Of a stretch of 64,000 nucleotides of DNA, positions 61,507 to 64,000 are shown one piece after another; within the stretch, counting starts at the first letter, position 1, and each line of letters opens with the position of its first letter. The DNA is taken from contig NZ_CP062252.1 of NCBI RefSeq assembly GCF_014863605.1, forward strand, positions 1,373,001 through 1,437,000, in the 5' to 3' direction. The position numbers and the translations under genes were made by a program. This DNA comes from Pseudomonas allokribbensis. Lineage in GTDB: Bacteria > Pseudomonadota > Gammaproteobacteria > Pseudomonadales > Pseudomonadaceae. Under the pieces are notes generated by a model that did not search any database, had not been told where the DNA came from, and saw nothing but the letters and a program-made list of their open reading frames with translations.

Positions 61507-62694
61507 TCAGGAAGGCAGTGCGGTGTTCTTTCTGCTTGCCGCCAATGTCACCGCATAACCGATCAATGCAGCGAACACTGAGCCGGTGAGAATGCCCATC
61601 CGATCCATTCCGGCGTATTCACTGGCACCCGGCACGAACGCCAGCGAGCCGACAAACAGACTCATGGTAAAGCCGATCCCGCAGAGGATCGCCACGCCCA
61701 GCACCTGGCCCCAGTTGGCGCCTTGAGGCAGTGCGGCGATGCCGGTCTTGACCGAAAGCCAGGTCAGGCCGAACACGCCAACGGTCTTGCCCAGCAGCAG
61801 GCCGACGGCGATGCCCATCGGTACGTGGTGGGTGAAGCTTTCGGCGGTCACACCGGTCAGCGACAGACCGGCGTTGGCGAAGGCGAACAGTGGCAGGATG
61901 CCGTAGGCCACCCACGGGTGCAGCGCGTGTTCCAGGGTCAGCAGCGGCGAAGGCTCGGCGTTTTTGGTGCGCAGCGGGATGCAGAACGCGAGGGTCACGC
62001 CGGCCAGCGTCGCATGGACACCGCTCTTGAGGACGCAGACCCACAGGATCAGACCAATGATCATGTACGGCCCGAGCTTGACCACCCCGAGCCGGTTCAT
62101 CGCCACCAGCGCCGCGATGCACGCCGCCGCCAGGCCCAGCGACAGGGTCGAGAGTTCGCCGGAATAGAAGATCGCAATGATCACGATGGCGCCGAGGTCA
62201 TCGATGATCGCCAGGGTCATCAGGAACAGCTTCAGCGACACCGGCACTCGCTTGCCGAGCAAGGCCAGCACGCCGAGGGCGAAGGCGATGTCGGTGGCGG
62301 TCGGAATCGCCCAGCCATCGAGGGCGGCCGGGTTGTCGCGGTTGAGGAACCAGTAGATCAGCGCCGGCACCAGCATGCCGCCAATCGCGGCCGCGCCGGG
62401 CAGGACGATCTGCGACGGTTTCGACAGCTGACCGTCGAGGACTTCGCGCTTCACTTCCAGGCCGATCAGCAGGAAGAACAGCGCCATCAGGCCGTCGTTG
62501 ATCCACAGCAGCAAGGGCTTGGCGATTTTCAACGCGCCGATCTGCGCCACCACGGGTGTATCGAGCAGGCCGCTGTACAACCACGACAGCGGCGAGTTGT
62601 TGATGATTAAAGCCAGGATGGCCGCGGCGATCAGTAACAGACCGCTGGCAGCTTCCAACTGAAAGAAACGCGTGAAAGTGCTACGCAGAGGCAA
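61507..62694 (-). CDS. nhaA: Na+/H+ antiporter NhaA
   Basis: A 395-residue antiporter with about 12 helices. The paired Asp165 and Asp166 in [11 protein letters not shown], which correspond to the ion-binding Asp163/164 of E. coli, are intact. [23 protein letters not shown] blocks and the C-terminal FVGSLAF are typical. ATG 62694 has no nhaR next to it. The upstream 245 bases are very AT-rich and hold its promoter. Confidence 0.94.
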   Translation of the reverse strand: MPLRSTFTRFFQLEAASGLLLIAAAILALIINNSPLSWLYSGLLDTPVVAQIGALKIAKPLLLWINDGLMALFFLLIGLEVKREVLDGQLSKPSQIVLPGAAAIGGMLVPALIYWFLNRDNPAALDGWAIPTATDIAFALGVLALLGKRVPVSLKLFLMTLAIIDDLGAIVIIAIFYSGELSTLSLGLAAACIAALVAMNRLGVVKLGPYMIIGLILWVCVLKSGVHATLAGVTLAFCIPLRTKNAEPSPLLTLEHALHPWVAYGILPLFAFANAGLSLTGVTAESFTHHVPMGIAVGLLLGKTVGVFGLTWLSVKTGIAALPQGANWGQVLGVAILCGIGFTMSLFVGSLAFVPGASEYAGMDRMGILTGSVFAALIGYAVTLAASRKNTALPS

Positions 62695-62940
62695 GGTCGC
62701 TCTCCATCGATAAAGTCAAAAGGTGGGACACCCTAACCCGTACCGTTAGTTGTTAAAACAAAAGTTATATTCTTTTTTGTTATATGTGGTTACATAGCGC
62801 CCAGTCGACGTGCAGCAGAGCCTAGCAGTTGCCCAAGGGATTGAAGCTCAGCTGTATCTGTCGGTGCCGTAGGATTTTTCCTAAGCTTGGGGATTGAGCC
62901 TGTGAAGGCACTTCTGCCCGATTCAACGAGATCAACAGCC
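62695..62940. promoter_or_regulatory. AT-rich divergent promoter region of nhaA and the PLP gene
   Basis: A 246-base interval with long A/T stretches (AACAAAAGTTATATTC, then TTTTTTGTTATATG) near 62755-62795. This is the most AT-rich stretch outside the toxin island; no operator can be named. Confidence 0.45.
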
Positions 62941-64000
62941 ATGAGCGACAACCGACAGTGGGCCCGCGAAGCCATCCGGATCATCGAAGCTGACTTCCAG
63001 CGCAGCGCCGACACGCACCTGATCCCCTTGCCGCTGCCGGGGTTTCCGGGCATCGAGTTGTACTTCAAGGACGAGTCCAGCCACCCCACCGGCAGCCTCA
63101 AGCACCGTCTGGCCCGTTCGCTGTTTCTCTACGCCTTGTGTAACGGCTGGCTCAAGCCAGGCGCGCCGGTGATCGAGGCGTCCAGTGGTTCGACGGCGAT
63201 TTCCGAAGCGTACTTCGCGCGGATGCTGGGGCTGCCGTTCATTGCGGTGATGCCGGCGACCACGTCCAAGGAGAAGATCGCCCAGATCGCGTTCTATGGC
63301 GGCAAGAGTCATCTGGTGGACGATCCGACCCAGATCTACGCCGAATCCGAACGTCTGGCCCGCGAACACGATGGGCACTTCATCGACCAGTTCACCTACG
63401 CCGAACGCGCCACCGACTGGCGGGCGAACAACAACATCGCCGAGTCGATCTTCCAGCAGATGCGCTACGAGCAGCACCCGTGCCCGGCCTGGCTGATTTC
63501 CAGCCCCGGCACCGGCGGCACCACCGCAACCCTCGGCCGCTACGTGCGCTATCGCCAACATTGCACCCGCGTGCTGTGTGCCGATGCCGAGCGTTCGGTG
63601 TTCTTCGACTTTTACCAGACCGGTGATGCCAGCTTGCGTCTGGACCATGGTTCGCGGATCGAAGGCATCGGCCGGCCACGGGTGGAGGCGTCGTTCCTGC
63701 CGAAGGTGATCGATGCGATGGTCAAGGTGCCGGATGCCTTGTCGCTGGCGGCCATGCATTACCTGGCGCAGCGTCTGGGGCGGCATGTGGGTGGGTCGAG
63801 CGGGACGAACCTGATCGGCGCGCTGATGGCGGCGCAGCAGATGAAAGCGGCGGGGGAGTCGGGGTCGATCGTGGCGATTCTGTGCGACGGCGGCGAGCGC
63901 TACGCGGACACGTATTACGATCAGGCGTGGCTCAAGGCGCAGGGCTATGAGCTGGATGGATTGATGGCCGCTGTTGCGGCGAGTGCCGAGAAGGGTGAAG
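62941..64000 (+). CDS. PLP-dependent cysteine synthase-family protein (3' end outside window)
   Basis: At least 353 codons, without a stop before the window edge. The start MSDNRQWAREAIRIIEADFQ is followed by a fold-type II PLP core: SSHPTGSLKHRLARSLFLYA (PLP Lys), EASSGSTAISEAYFARMLG, and GGTTATLGRYVRY and GGSSGTN for phosphate binding. Close to cysteine synthase/desulfhydrase-type proteins; it may make or break down cysteine, but the exact reaction is not readable. ATG 62941 follows ACGAGATCAACAGCC. Divergent from nhaA. Confidence 0.82.
   Translation, partial: MSDNRQWAREAIRIIEADFQRSADTHLIPLPLPGFPGIELYFKDESSHPTGSLKHRLARSLFLYALCNGWLKPGAPVIEASSGSTAISEAYFARMLGLPFIAVMPATTSKEKIAQIAFYGGKSHLVDDPTQIYAESERLAREHDGHFIDQFTYAERATDWRANNNIAESIFQQMRYEQHPCPAWLISSPGTGGTTATLGRYVRYRQHCTRVLCADAERSVFFDFYQTGDASLRLDHGSRIEGIGRPRVEASFLPKVIDAMVKVPDALSLAAMHYLAQRLGRHVGGSSGTNLIGALMAAQQMKAAGESGSIVAILCDGGERYADTYYDQAWLKAQGYELDGLMAAVAASAEKGE

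Overview
The window is a contiguous piece of a Pseudomonas chromosome, most likely from the P. fluorescens group. Codon use is GC-rich. Almost every gene has a recognisable Pseudomonas counterpart, and several runs keep the P. aeruginosa order: cinA-recA-recX, erdR-dgkA, finR-fpr, the alanyl-phosphatidylglycerol synthase/hydrolase pair, quiP beside a GST gene, and dinG through pdxH to slyB. No transposase, integrase or CRISPR array was seen.

Layout. (1) 1-4766 is the end of a phage-tail-like (tailocin) or prophage cluster: three tandem tail-fibre plus chaperone cassettes, a GH19 endolysin and nested Rz/Rz1 spanins. It abuts cinA-recA, the known mutS-cinA/recA insertion site for tailocins in fluorescent pseudomonads. 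(2) 4835-6956 is pncC/cinA, recA (with a LexA box) and recX. (3) 7030-16825 is housekeeping and stress: a LOG-family protein, a secreted protein, the DTW-domain tRNA modifier, ErdR, DgkA, FinR/Fpr, TrmO, RhlG, a DUF1456 protein, a pseudouridine synthase and an acetyltransferase. (4) 16938-24797 is rimO, kup and the AlaPG synthase/hydrolase operon. (5) 25037-25491 carries two nearly identical initiator tRNA genes, each with its own promoter and terminator. (6) 25721-34332 is dinB (LexA box), a lipoprotein, proS, ampG, an alkyltransferase-like protein, a DUF481 barrel, a cold-shock protein and dcd. (7) 34431-38614 is an aotJQMOP-like basic amino-acid ABC transporter without argR. (8) 38834-49132 is an ATP-dependent DNA ligase with its partner exonuclease, a QuiP-like acylase, GST, a hydrolase, two SEC-C proteins, and tandem OmpA lipoproteins with structured leaders. 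(9) 49296-59542 is DUF1145 and collagen-like genes, dinG (candidate LexA box), a GH50-like secreted protein, an EstB-like hydrolase, a third OmpA lipoprotein, pdxH and a SlyB-like lipoprotein. (10) 59618-61373 is an antibacterial toxin island: a pyocin-translocation protein ending in a colicin E3-type rRNase, its cloacin-type immunity protein, and a further unknown small gene, with low-GC toxin-domain and immunity DNA. (11) 61507-64000 is nhaA and a PLP-dependent cysteine synthase-like gene cut by the window edge.

How the parts fit. DNA damage control recurs (recA, recX, dinB, dinG, with three LexA-like boxes), and two antibacterial weapons bracket the window: tailocin fibres at the left and the E3-type toxin at the right. 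The best candidates for something undescribed are the toxin/immunity island with its extra small gene, the three-fibre cassette with TTG and GTG starts, and the paired leader hairpins that bury the Shine-Dalgarno sequences of the duplicated OmpA lipoprotein genes. All functional assignments rest on reading the sequence and recalled family knowledge; no searches were run.
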